Shown here piece by piece: positions 31,095 through 39,855 of a DNA stretch of 64,000 nucleotides. The translations under genes and the position numbers were made by a program. Origin of the DNA: SIG575 sp964474295 (GTDB taxonomy: Bacteria > Bacillota > Clostridia > Oscillospirales > Acutalibacteraceae); contig CAYYRN010000001.1 of NCBI GenBank assembly GCA_964474295.1, forward strand, positions 1 through 64,000, written 5' to 3'. The notes beneath the pieces are model-generated. The model was not told where the DNA came from and searched no databases. It saw only the letters and a list, made by a program, of their open reading frames with translations. Positions within the stretch are counted from its first letter, which is position 1, and every line of letters starts with the position of its first letter.

Positions 31095-32087
31095 TTATTT
31101 TAATGTGTTCGATTCAAGGCTAATTCCCGTGCCGTTTACAACGCAGTCAAGGGGATTTTCCGCAATGTGTACGGGCATTTTCGTTTCAATCGCAATAAGC
31201 TTGTCAAGTCCCCTAAGCAAAGCTCCTCCGCCTGTGAGCATAATTCCGTTGTCGATTATGTCGCTTGCCAATTCGGGCGGCGTTTTTTCAAGCGTTGAGC
31301 GTATGGCTTCGACAATAAGGCTGACCGAATCCGCCAAAGCTTCTCTTATTTCGTCTGCTGAAATTTCAATAAGCTTCGGCAAACCGTCAATTTGGCTTCT
31401 GCCCTTGACGGTCATCGTTCCCTCATTTTCATAAGGGTAAGCGGAACCGATGTTTATTTTTATTTCTTCCGCTGTTCTTTCACCGATAAGCACATTATAT
31501 TTTTTTCTGATGTGTGCGATTATTGCTTCGTCAAGCTTGTCGCCGGCACATCTTGCGGAACGTGAGGTTACAATGTCTCCAAGTGAAATTACGGCAACCT
31601 CGGCAGTGCCGCCGCCGATATCAACAACAAGGCTTCCCTTTGCTTCTCTTACGGGAAGTCCCGCACCTATGGCCGCAGCCATCGGTTCTTCTATAAGGCT
31701 TACATACTTTGCGCCGGCACTTCTTGCGGCATCGTGAACGGCACGTCTTTCAACGCTCGTAACACCTGAAGGAATACAAATTCTTACCTTTGCCCTCGAA
31801 AAAGGAGAACCGCTGATGGCACGTCTTATAAACTCCTTGAGCATATCCGAAGTAATGTCGAAATCGGCAATAACTCCGTCCTTCAGCGGACGCACCGCAA
31901 CAATCGAACCGGGGGTTCTGCCTATCATCTCTTTTGCCTGTGTGCCGACAGCCACAACCTTCGGCGGTTTTGAACGCTCGTCAACCGCCACAACGGACGG
32001 CTCTCTTATAACAATTCCTTTTCCCTTAACAAAAACAAGCGTATTGGCTGTTCCCAAATCTATACCGATTTCCTGTGTAAACAACAT
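31095..32087 (-). CDS. mreB: Rod shape-determining protein MreB (actin-like)
   Basis: 330 residues. The actin-like ATPase motifs are IGIDLGTANTLVFVKGKGIVIREPSV (phosphate 1), VVDIGGGTAEVAVISLG (phosphate 2) and LTGGGALLRGLD (adenosine site). CIPSGVTSVERRAV and LIEEPMAAAIGAG are also present. It builds the cytoplasmic filaments that direct cell-wall elongation. It starts five bases after the lipoprotein gene's stop, so it is transcribed with it. Confidence 0.97.
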   Translation of the reverse strand: MLFTQEIGIDLGTANTLVFVKGKGIVIREPSVVAVDERSKPPKVVAVGTQAKEMIGRTPGSIVAVRPLKDGVIADFDITSDMLKEFIRRAISGSPFSRAKVRICIPSGVTSVERRAVHDAARSAGAKYVSLIEEPMAAAIGAGLPVREAKGSLVVDIGGGTAEVAVISLGDIVTSRSARCAGDKLDEAIIAHIRKKYNVLIGERTAEEIKINIGSAYPYENEGTMTVKGRSQIDGLPKLIEISADEIREALADSVSLIVEAIRSTLEKTPPELASDIIDNGIMLTGGGALLRGLDKLIAIETKMPVHIAENPLDCVVNGTGISLESNTLK

Positions 32088-32092
32088 AATAA

Positions 32093-32764
32093 TTACTCTC
32101 CTTTTCTGAATTTTATCGTGTTAATTATTTCTTCAAAATCAATTTCGTCAAAAAGCTCTTCGTCGGAAAAAACTTTAATAAAATATGTTCTTCCCTCGGC
32201 ACTGAAAACATAAACGGATATCCTTTTTTCTACCGAGATTTTTTCCGCTTCGGCAAAGCTCAGTGAAACGTGTTCTTTTTCAAGCTTTCCGAGAGAGGAA
32301 AGAATTTCCTCAACCTCCGCTTCACACTCTTTGACGCTCAGCGATGACCTTTCGTTGACGGTTATTTTTGCCGTTTTTGAATTTTTCGTGTATTTAATTT
32401 CCGCAAGACTTTCGCTGACGTTTTCCCAGCCTTTCGGAACTTTCATTCTGAAAAACCTTGTATGAATTTCGTCCTTTGACGAAAGAACGTTCGGAGATTC
32501 GGTCTTGGACGTAACGTATTCTCCGTTTGCGTTTTTACCGTAACCTCCCTCGCCGTCGTCAAGTGCCACCGAAAGCTTTCCTTTTTCATCAAAAACGGGG
32601 AAGCCGTCCTCTCCGACTATTGCGTGATAGCTTTCTCCGTCCGTTCCGACAAGCACCTTAACCTCGCTTGATTTTTCGTTCACATCTGCGTTTTCGGTGC
32701 AGGAAGCAAGCAGCAAAATAAGAAAGCATAAAGCAGGTAAAATCAGTGCGTAAAATTTTCTCAT
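32093..32764 (-). CDS. Lipoprotein of unknown function upstream of mreB
   Basis: 223 residues. The signal peptide ends in a lipobox LLLASC (Cys about residue 22). A charged segment with GTDGES, GEDGFP and DEKGK-like turns (about 38-75) precedes a C-terminal alpha/beta domain (about 100-223), with FFRMKVPKGWENVSE and repeated strand-helix units. The pattern of a short MKVPKGW segment resembles the PsbP- or DUF-type lipoproteins with a photosystem-like fold, but I am not confident. It heads the mreB operon, which suggests a cell-envelope link; function unknown. Confidence 0.75.
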   Translation of the reverse strand: MRKFYALILPALCFLILLLASCTENADVNEKSSEVKVLVGTDGESYHAIVGEDGFPVFDEKGKLSVALDDGEGGYGKNANGEYVTSKTESPNVLSSKDEIHTRFFRMKVPKGWENVSESLAEIKYTKNSKTAKITVNERSSLSVKECEAEVEEILSSLGKLEKEHVSLSFAEAEKISVEKRISVYVFSAEGRTYFIKVFSDEELFDEIDFEEIINTIKFRKGE

Positions 32765-32809
32765 CTTCCTTTTTCACCGCCAATCCCCATTTTGAGTATT
32801 CATCGAATT

Positions 32810-32838
32810 ATTATATCATACATTACAGTAATTTTAAA
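32810..32838 (-). promoter_or_regulatory. Weak promoter candidate for the lipoprotein-mreBCD operon
   Basis: Minus strand: TATAAT at 32810-32815, with only a TTTAAA -35-like box about 17 bases upstream. The -10 is good and the -35 poor. Confidence 0.4.
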
Positions 32839-32936
32839 GTGTTTATATAACAAAATTTCCGAAGAATTTGCGAATTATATGTAATAGACACTAATATTTT
32901 TATAATAACAGCCCTCATTCCGCACAATTTTGTTAA

Positions 32937-32964
32937 TTGACAAAATTTCCGCATATGGTATAAT
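32937..32964 (+). promoter_or_regulatory. SigmaA-type promoter of glnA
   Basis: Consensus TTGACA (32937-32942), 16-base spacer, consensus TATAAT (32959-32964). AAAGGGG follows, just before the ATG at 33007. No GlnR/TnrA-type operator palindrome was recognised. Confidence 0.9.
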
Positions 32965-33006
32965 AAACTAAAATGAATTGTTACTTTACAAAAGGGGATT
33001 TGTGTT

Positions 33007-34326
33007 ATGGGATACTCTAAGGAAGATATACTTCGCATTGCGGAAGAAAAAGGCGTTCAGTTTGTTCGCTTGCAATTCACCGACGTTTTCGGCACGCCGA
33101 AAAACGTTGCCATAACAGTCAAACAGCTTTCAAAGGCTCTCGACGGCGGATGTATGTTCGACGGCTCTTCAATCGAGGGGTTTGTGAGAATTGATGAATC
33201 GGATATGTATTTAAAACCCGATTATGACACTTTTGCGATTTTCCCGTGGTGTCCCGATACGGCACGAGTTATTTGCGATGTTTATTCAACAGACGGAACA
33301 CCCTTTATGGGCGACCCCAGAAACGTGTTGAAAAAGGTAATTAAAGAAGCGGAGGATATGGGATACAGCTTCAACGTCGGCCCCGAATGTGAATTTTTCC
33401 TTTTCAAGCGTGACGCAGATTCAAACCCCACAACAGAAACCGTTGACAAAGCCGGTTACTTCGATTTGGGCCCTATCGATTTGGGTGAAAACTGTCGCCG
33501 TGACGTGTGCCTTGCACTTGAAAAGCTCGGCTTTGAAATTGAAGCATCACATCACGAATGTGCCGACGGTCAGCACGAAATCGGTTTCAGATTCGGTGAG
33601 GTTCTGCACGTTGCCGATGACGTTGTAACTTTTAAATATGTTGTTAAAACAATTGCCGAGCAGCAGCATCTTCACGCTACATTTATGCCGAAGCCCGTTT
33701 TCGGAATCCCCGGTTCGGGTATGCACACAAATATGTCACTTTTCAAGGACGGAAAAAATGCGTTCTTTGACCCCGACGACGAGCTTGGTTTGAGCAAGGA
33801 TGCCTATTCGTTCATTGCGGGCATTATGGAACACATCAAGGGCATAACAACCTTTGCAAATCCGCTTGTAAACTCATATAAGCGTCTTGTTCCCGGCTAC
33901 GAAGCTCCCGTATACATTTCCTGGAGCGTAAGCAACAGAAGCAGTCTTATGCGTATTCCCTCCGCAAGAGGCAACGCAACAAGAGTCGAGCTTAGAAGCC
34001 CCGACCCGTCTTGCAACCCTTACATAGAAATGGCACTTTGTCTGGCAGCAGGTCTTGACGGAATCAAAAGAGGTCTTACCCCCGTTGCCCCCACATACGC
34101 AAACCTTTACGATATGACCGATGAGGAGCTTAAAGCCAATAACATTGAGATGCTTCCGAAATCACTTGAAGAAGCAATTGAAGAAAGCATCCGTGACCCG
34201 TTTATAAAAGAGGCTGTGGGCGAACACGTTTTTGAAAAATATATCGAAGGTAAAAAGGCTGAGTGGCATGAGTACAGCACAATGGTTTCACAGTGGGAAA
34301 TCAACAAATACCTTATTAAGTACTAA
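33007..34326 (+). CDS. glnA: Glutamine synthetase, type I (alpha)
   Basis: 439 residues, the length of the GSI-alpha type of Firmicutes, which is not regulated by adenylylation. It makes glutamine from glutamate, ammonia and ATP. The N-terminal FTDVFGTPKN and CMFDGSSIEGFVRIDESDMYLKPD are followed by metal- and substrate-site motifs GPECEFFLFK, HECADGQHEIGFRFGEV, HATFMPKPVFGIPGSGMHTNMSL and the Arg-rich SNRSSLMRIPSARGNATRVELRSPD. It has its own promoter and terminator, so it is a single-gene transcript. This is the main ammonia-assimilation step, complementing the neighbouring asnA system. Confidence 0.97.
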   Translation: MGYSKEDILRIAEEKGVQFVRLQFTDVFGTPKNVAITVKQLSKALDGGCMFDGSSIEGFVRIDESDMYLKPDYDTFAIFPWCPDTARVICDVYSTDGTPFMGDPRNVLKKVIKEAEDMGYSFNVGPECEFFLFKRDADSNPTTETVDKAGYFDLGPIDLGENCRRDVCLALEKLGFEIEASHHECADGQHEIGFRFGEVLHVADDVVTFKYVVKTIAEQQHLHATFMPKPVFGIPGSGMHTNMSLFKDGKNAFFDPDDELGLSKDAYSFIAGIMEHIKGITTFANPLVNSYKRLVPGYEAPVYISWSVSNRSSLMRIPSARGNATRVELRSPDPSCNPYIEMALCLAAGLDGIKRGLTPVAPTYANLYDMTDEELKANNIEMLPKSLEEAIEESIRDPFIKEAVGEHVFEKYIEGKKAEWHEYSTMVSQWEINKYLIKY

Positions 34327-34332
34327 TTTCGA

Positions 34333-34357
34333 GCAGCCGTTATCGGCTGCTTTTTTT
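34333..34357 (+). terminator. Terminator of glnA
   Basis: GCAGCCG (34333-34339) pairs with CGGCTGC (34344-34350) across a four-base loop, and seven T follow (34351-34357). It lies seven bases after the glnA stop. Confidence 0.92.
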
Positions 34358-34371
34358 CGGAGTGTGATTTT

Positions 34372-36075
34372 ATGAAAAGAAAAAACCTTATCGTTGCGGT
34401 TTGTGCCGTAATTTCCGCAGCAACGGTCATATGGGCAAGTGTAAGCTTCGCACAGCACCGTTCAAATTATCCCGAACTTGAAACAAATTCTCAAGCTGTT
34501 CAAACATCCTCAAAAAAAGAAGAAAAAACCACGGCAAAAAAAGAAGACGTAAAATTTTCTCCCCATTCGACAGACAGTACAAATCCCGAAAAATTCGGGC
34601 TGAAAACTGAAATTTTTTCGGGAAATAAAAAAATCAATTCATATTCCGCCGAAAACTTCGACTTCGGTGTTGACGGCACATATTCAAAGGTGAACGGCAT
34701 AACAACCTTTAAGGGAAACAATTTTCGTGACAGTGCCGTTTGGGGAAGTGCAAAGCTCGAAAGCAAAAAGTTTTCTTCCGATATTTGGCAAACGCAAACG
34801 GGAAGCCTTGCAAGCGGTTCGGGTTATGCCGCTTGGACAGGCAGCGGTTGGACGGGACAACCCCTGATTGTCCGCTGGGATGACGAAACAAAAAACAATA
34901 TGAATATTTTCCCCGAAAAGAAAGCAAAGCAAAACCTCACGGAAGTAATTTATGCCACCATGTCGGGAGAGATTTATTTTCTTGACCTGGATGACGGTTC
35001 TTACACAAGAAAGCCTATGAGCTTAGGCTTCACTTTTAAGGGTGCGGGCGCACTTGACCCCAGGGGATATCCCATTATGTATGTGGGTGCGGGCGACTAC
35101 AACCCCTCCGGCACAGCACCTAAAATGTTTATTATAAATTTGCTCGATTGCAGCATTTTAAAAGAATACAGCGGTTTGGACAGCCTCGCCCACAGAACAT
35201 GGGGAGCGTTCGATTCCTCCGCGCTTGTCTGCGAAAAGACGGACACACTTATTTATCCGTGTGAAAACGGCTTGATTTATTCGATACGTCTTAACTCAAA
35301 ATACGATAAAGAAAACGGCAAGCTTTCAATAAACCCCGATGAGCCTGTAAAACTCAAAGTGACCACCAAACGAAGCAATTCCGAAAATTATTGGTACGGT
35401 TTTGAAACAAGTGCTGTTTTTTACGGTCAGTATATGTATATTGCCGACAACGGCGGATACCTTTACTGCATAGATATGAAAACTTTTGACGTTATTTGGA
35501 TGCAGGATACGGTTGACGACACAAACTGCTCCCCCGTTCTCGAAAAAGAGGGAGATAAGGTTTATCTTTACATTTCAACCTCACTTCATTGGACACAACA
35601 AAACTCCAGAGGCGATATTCCCGTGTTCAAAATCGATGCGGAAACCGGCGAAGTGGTTTGGAAAAAGAATTACAACTGCTCAACAATCAGCGGCACATCA
35701 GGCGGTGTTCAGGGTACAATCGCTCTGGGAAAAAACGATTGCGAAAACTTAATTTACGTTCCTCTTGCACATTATCCCGACAGATACAGCGGCGGCATTG
35801 CGGCACTTGACAAAAAAACAGGCAAAGAGGTTTGGTATTATGCCGAAAACGGCTATACCTGGACTTCTCCGTGCTTTATAACCGATTCTTCCGGTAAAAG
35901 TGTTTTAATCAACTGCGATACGGCAGGTGACATCGTGATGCTTGATGCCGCAAGCGGAAAGCTTCTTGACAAAATCGGCTCCGTCGGTCTTATCGAAGCC
36001 TCACCGGCAGTTTTTAACGACACCTTGGTTGTAGGCACAAGAAACAGAATGATTATGGGAATTAAATTAATATGA
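34372..36075 (+). CDS. Exported PQQ-type beta-propeller protein
   Basis: 567 residues. A single N-terminal hydrophobic helix (about 6-28) anchors or exports it. A Lys/Ser/Thr-rich linker (about 35-65) precedes beta-propeller blades (about 110-567). The blades show repeated YxxxxxGxLYxID and DxxTGEVVWKK units: DKKTGKEVWYYAENGY, AETGEVVWKKNY and MKTFDVIWMQ. This is the eight-bladed quinoprotein-like fold used in BamB-type scaffolds and PQQ enzymes. No PQQ or metal ligands were identified, so a structural or binding role is more likely than dehydrogenase activity. Its stop overlaps the hemW start (ATGA). Confidence 0.75.
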   Translation: MKRKNLIVAVCAVISAATVIWASVSFAQHRSNYPELETNSQAVQTSSKKEEKTTAKKEDVKFSPHSTDSTNPEKFGLKTEIFSGNKKINSYSAENFDFGVDGTYSKVNGITTFKGNNFRDSAVWGSAKLESKKFSSDIWQTQTGSLASGSGYAAWTGSGWTGQPLIVRWDDETKNNMNIFPEKKAKQNLTEVIYATMSGEIYFLDLDDGSYTRKPMSLGFTFKGAGALDPRGYPIMYVGAGDYNPSGTAPKMFIINLLDCSILKEYSGLDSLAHRTWGAFDSSALVCEKTDTLIYPCENGLIYSIRLNSKYDKENGKLSINPDEPVKLKVTTKRSNSENYWYGFETSAVFYGQYMYIADNGGYLYCIDMKTFDVIWMQDTVDDTNCSPVLEKEGDKVYLYISTSLHWTQQNSRGDIPVFKIDAETGEVVWKKNYNCSTISGTSGGVQGTIALGKNDCENLIYVPLAHYPDRYSGGIAALDKKTGKEVWYYAENGYTWTSPCFITDSSGKSVLINCDTAGDIVMLDAASGKLLDKIGSVGLIEASPAVFNDTLVVGTRNRMIMGIKLI

Positions 36076-37163
36076 AAAATATAGGCGTTTACGTTCACAT
36101 ACCTTTTTGCAAATCAAAATGCCCGTACTGTGATTTTTATTCTTTAAGAGATAACGAAGAAAAAAAGGACAAATATCTTTCTGCGTTAATGCGTGAAATT
36201 TCGTCTTACGAAAATTTAAGTGCCGACACAATCTATCTCGGCGGCGGCACGCCCTCCATTTTCGGCAATGACAGACTTGTTAAGCTGATAGAAAAACTGA
36301 AAAAACAATTTAATTTTTCAAGCGGTGAAATCACCGTTGAGGTGAACCCGTCATCATGCAGCGAGGACTTAATCGAAAGTCTGTCGAAATGCGGAGTAAA
36401 CAGAATTTCAATGGGTATGCAGTCTGCTCTTGACGAAGAAAGAAAAATCCTCGGCAGGCAGTCAACCGCAGATGAAATAAAAAATTCCGTGCAGTTGTGC
36501 CGACGACACGGAATAGACAACATTTCCCTCGACATTATGCTCGGCGTTCCTTTGCAAACAAAGCAGAGCCTTGAAAAGACCTTGGATTTTATCGTTTCGT
36601 TAAACGTCAGACACGTCAGTGCATACATACTTAAAATCGAAGAAAATACGCTCTTTTACCGCAGGCAAAACGAGCTTGCTCTCCCCGACGAGGATGACGT
36701 GTGCGATTTTTACGAGCTTGTGTGCGAACGCCTTGAAAAGGTCGGCTTGCATCAATACGAAATTTCAAACTTTGCCGAAAAGGGATACGAAAGCCGACAC
36801 AATTTGAAATATTGGAACTGTGAAGAATATTTGGGACTCGGCACGGCGGCACATTCTTTTTTAAACGGAAAACGCTTTTTTCACGAACGCAATTTCGATG
36901 AATATATAAAAAATCCGCTTTCCCGTATTGATGACGGTGAGGGCGGCAGCTTTGAAGAATTTGCGATGCTGAAACTGAGGCTTTCGGAGGGAATAAATCA
37001 AAGTGAAGTATTTAAAAGATTTTCGCACCCGATTGACGAAGAAATGTTCAAAAAAAGCTCCCCTTTTATAAAAGCGGGACTTATGGATTTTGACGGCGAA
37101 AATTTGAAGCTTACAAGAAAAGGCTTTCTTCTTTCCAACACAATTTTAGCCGAGATTCTTTGA
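36072..37163 (+). CDS. hemW: HemW-type radical SAM protein
   Basis: 363 residues. The radical SAM cluster motif is CKSKCPYCDFYS (residues 13-24), with the CDF spacing that marks HemW and HemN rather than other families. TIYLGGGTPS, NRISMGMQS and NISLDIMLGVPLQT follow, then the C-terminal winged-helix-like region. HemW is a heme chaperone or related factor; the anaerobic coproporphyrinogen oxidase HemN has extra N-terminal length that is absent here. It is coupled by a four-base overlap to the beta-propeller gene. Confidence 0.92.
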   Translation: MKNIGVYVHIPFCKSKCPYCDFYSLRDNEEKKDKYLSALMREISSYENLSADTIYLGGGTPSIFGNDRLVKLIEKLKKQFNFSSGEITVEVNPSSCSEDLIESLSKCGVNRISMGMQSALDEERKILGRQSTADEIKNSVQLCRRHGIDNISLDIMLGVPLQTKQSLEKTLDFIVSLNVRHVSAYILKIEENTLFYRRQNELALPDEDDVCDFYELVCERLEKVGLHQYEISNFAEKGYESRHNLKYWNCEEYLGLGTAAHSFLNGKRFFHERNFDEYIKNPLSRIDDGEGGSFEEFAMLKLRLSEGINQSEVFKRFSHPIDEEMFKKSSPFIKAGLMDFDGENLKLTRKGFLLSNTILAEIL

Positions 37164-37211
37164 AAGCAAAATATTTTAATAACTCTCAACAAAAAGTAAA
37201 GGAGTTTTTTT

Positions 37212-39767
37212 ATGAAATATCTTACAAAGGCAATTGCGTTTATTCTTTGTGCATTACAGCTTTTTTTCTGCGGAATTTCCTACGGCGATTACGGGGAAGC
37301 TTCTCCGAGCGGTGAAAATAAATCGGAAATAATAAATGACATCGACGGCGACTCCGATTTGTCAAGCACAATAAAGCTTGCTTCCGAAATTAAAAATCAA
37401 GTTCAGGCAAAATATACCGACAAAAACAGAAGCTCATATGAAATTAAAAATTCCGAAATAATCTTAACTCATTCGCTTTCGAGCAAAAATTTCGCAAGCA
37501 TAACAGACGAAAGCGGAAACGTTTACATTGCAGATTCGTTTGACACTTACTTTGTCGATTCAAGCGGAAAAACTTACTTTTCATCGGATTCCTCATCCGA
37601 CATCAGAGTTAACACAATAAGGCTCGGAGAATATTATTACGACTGTCGTGTGCGTGATTTCGATTTTAAATCGGATTTATTTAAAGCGGAAAAAGCATAT
37701 CACGTTTATGCCGACAGAATTTACAGCCAATTAAGCCTTTATGCTCTTGAAGAAACAAACGAGCTTAAAGAGTTCGGAAGCGTTGTCAAAATTCCCGCCG
37801 ATACGGTTTTAGCTTTTCAAATAAAAGACAAAGACGGCATACACTCGGATATGTCCTTTGATTCTTCATCTGTCGAGTATGTGGCTTTTGACATTAAAAA
37901 TGTCGGAATTATCGGCTTTATAATCCCCTCCGACGGCTCAACAAAATCAGCTTCGATAAGTCTTGAAAACGGTTATTATGTTTTTAAACAAACAGCAAGC
38001 TACACAGAGGGTACGGGTATAAACAAATATGACGAAACGGGCAAATATTCTTCAAACTGCGTAACTTTCGGCTCAAGAATTTACACCGACAAAACACACT
38101 CTTTCGATTGCATACAAAAAGAGGCACAAATCGAAAGAAACCCCCTTGACAATATTCAAACGGAAAAATCAAACTCCAACGCCGCTTTTTTGAAATACGA
38201 TGCGTTAAGAGGTGCTTACACCTTCAGAATGGACGGAACCGATTTTACAAACGCTTACAACAACCCGCTTCTTCAGTTCAAAGCACCCATAACAATAACG
38301 TCAGACGAATATGACAGAACGCTTTACATCAGAATGTTCAGTGAAAACGGTTGTCTTGAAGCCGGCGCACTGCTTGACAATACCGACACTCTTGTGCCTG
38401 TCGATGTTGAAGTGTGCAAAAACTTTCAGGGTGACGGCGGCGAACCGTTTTACAGTGCAAAAGATTATCAATACGGTGATTGCTTCTTCCCGATTTCGAT
38501 AAAAGCCGAAGAAACTCTTTCTTTTACGCTTTTGAATCTTTATCAAAATTGGGGAAATTACCCTTTAAAACAGCTTTCTTCAATTGAATTTCACACCTCT
38601 TACTATCACCTTTCCACGGGAACCACGGAATCCAACTGCATAGCGCCTTACTTCGTTTTCGGAAAAGACGGCTGGCTTTTGCCGGATTTCAGAACAAGAA
38701 GCGGCAAAATTTGGTCAAGTCAGCCGCAGTTTAACTCTGTCGGAATTTTAAAGTTTGTCAACTACACTCCGAAAACTTTGGGGCTTATAGAAAAAGAAAC
38801 GGTTCTCAGCGAATATGTAAGTTCAAAAATCGATTCGGTCGGTCAAACATATTCCGACATCACGCAAAGCTACCTTTCGGACTGCGGTTCTTACGAATAC
38901 ACACTCCGTCACGTTGAGTTTCCGCAAACCGATGAAAACAGAACGTACTACACAGTTGAAATCAACTTCCTGCGTGACGTTACGTTTGCAAATTTCAAAA
39001 GAGACTTTGACCTGTTTTATTTTGACGGACGATATGTTTGCTTCAACAAGGCAGGCTATCTTGACGAGAGCAACAACCCCGTAAGCGTTGACGTAGGCAC
39101 GGAAAAGCTTGCAAAAACCGATTATTACACGCTCGGCTCCGAATCACCTTATTTCAGCTTTTACGATGTCACGGACGAAACGGAAAATCAGCTTGAAAAC
39201 AATTTCGGCTGTAACTTTGCACTCATTGTGCGTGACAGCGAAATCACCGTCGGCGGTGAAAAATCGAACATACCGCTTGCTTTCAGGGAAACATCTTCAA
39301 AAAGCAAAACAACAGGTGTTCTTACTCTCGACACGAAAAAAATTACATTCAAAGCGGGCGATTCGATAAAGCTTACGCTTGTGCTTCTCCCGTGGGGCGA
39401 GGGTACGGAAGAAAACGATTCGCAGGTGCTTTCGGTTCGTGAGGACAGTGCTTTAAAGCCCGTTACCGTAAAGGCAAGTGTCGGTACGGTAAAAGAGGAT
39501 AAGCTTGTCCCGACTGTGAGATGTGAAAACAACACAGCCGTATTTTCCGTCAAGGGCGGCAAAAACAACATTGCAATAAGGGTTGACGGCTTTACGGAGC
39601 TTAATTGCCCCGAAATTTATATGAACGGCAAAAAGCTTATCCTTTCCTCGTCAAACGGATATGACGGTTACAGCGTCTTTTACAACAGCGACGGAACATA
39701 CGGCTTCAGCTTTGTATACGAAGCAAGCAACCCCGACACAACATATAATTTTGAAATCAAGCAGTAA
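37212..39767 (+). CDS. Large secreted protein, unknown family
   Basis: 851 residues, no family recognised. A signal peptide (about 1-25, FILCALQLFFCGISYG) precedes an entirely beta-rich sequence with many Ser, Asp, Tyr and Phe. Phe, Tyr and Thr alternate, as in carbohydrate-binding or jelly-roll domains: TYFSSDSSSDIRVNTIRLG, YYHLSTGTTES, GKIWSSQPQFNS. Short segments (ENVTVDF-like, SVDVGTEKLAK) suggest several Ig-like modules. There is no dockerin, Cys-rich or sorting motif and no catalytic pattern. It is transcribed with good spacing after hemW (48 bases, AAAGGAG site) and ends at a bidirectional terminator. The most likely role is a cell-surface or secreted binding protein. Confidence 0.75.
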   Translation: MKYLTKAIAFILCALQLFFCGISYGDYGEASPSGENKSEIINDIDGDSDLSSTIKLASEIKNQVQAKYTDKNRSSYEIKNSEIILTHSLSSKNFASITDESGNVYIADSFDTYFVDSSGKTYFSSDSSSDIRVNTIRLGEYYYDCRVRDFDFKSDLFKAEKAYHVYADRIYSQLSLYALEETNELKEFGSVVKIPADTVLAFQIKDKDGIHSDMSFDSSSVEYVAFDIKNVGIIGFIIPSDGSTKSASISLENGYYVFKQTASYTEGTGINKYDETGKYSSNCVTFGSRIYTDKTHSFDCIQKEAQIERNPLDNIQTEKSNSNAAFLKYDALRGAYTFRMDGTDFTNAYNNPLLQFKAPITITSDEYDRTLYIRMFSENGCLEAGALLDNTDTLVPVDVEVCKNFQGDGGEPFYSAKDYQYGDCFFPISIKAEETLSFTLLNLYQNWGNYPLKQLSSIEFHTSYYHLSTGTTESNCIAPYFVFGKDGWLLPDFRTRSGKIWSSQPQFNSVGILKFVNYTPKTLGLIEKETVLSEYVSSKIDSVGQTYSDITQSYLSDCGSYEYTLRHVEFPQTDENRTYYTVEINFLRDVTFANFKRDFDLFYFDGRYVCFNKAGYLDESNNPVSVDVGTEKLAKTDYYTLGSESPYFSFYDVTDETENQLENNFGCNFALIVRDSEITVGGEKSNIPLAFRETSSKSKTTGVLTLDTKKITFKAGDSIKLTLVLLPWGEGTEENDSQVLSVREDSALKPVTVKASVGTVKEDKLVPTVRCENNTAVFSVKGGKNNIAIRVDGFTELNCPEIYMNGKKLILSSSNGYDGYSVFYNSDGTYGFSFVYEASNPDTTYNFEIKQ

Positions 39768-39772
39768 AAAAT

Positions 39773-39825
39773 AAAGGATTCTTTCGGTGCAGTCACAAAC
39801 ACTGCGAAAGCCGAAAGAATCCTTT
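39773..39825. terminator. Bidirectional terminator, AAAGGATTC family
   Basis: The outer stem AAAGGATTCTTTCGG (39773-39787) pairs with CCGAAAGAATCCTTT (39811-39825), with an inner GCAGT/ACTGC stem, and TTTTTT follows. An A-rich stretch before the stem provides the minus-strand T tract for the convergent malic enzyme gene. See 21656 and 44585. Confidence 0.85.
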
Positions 39826-39855
39826 TTTCGTCTTTAATTTATCTCTTTTTAAATC

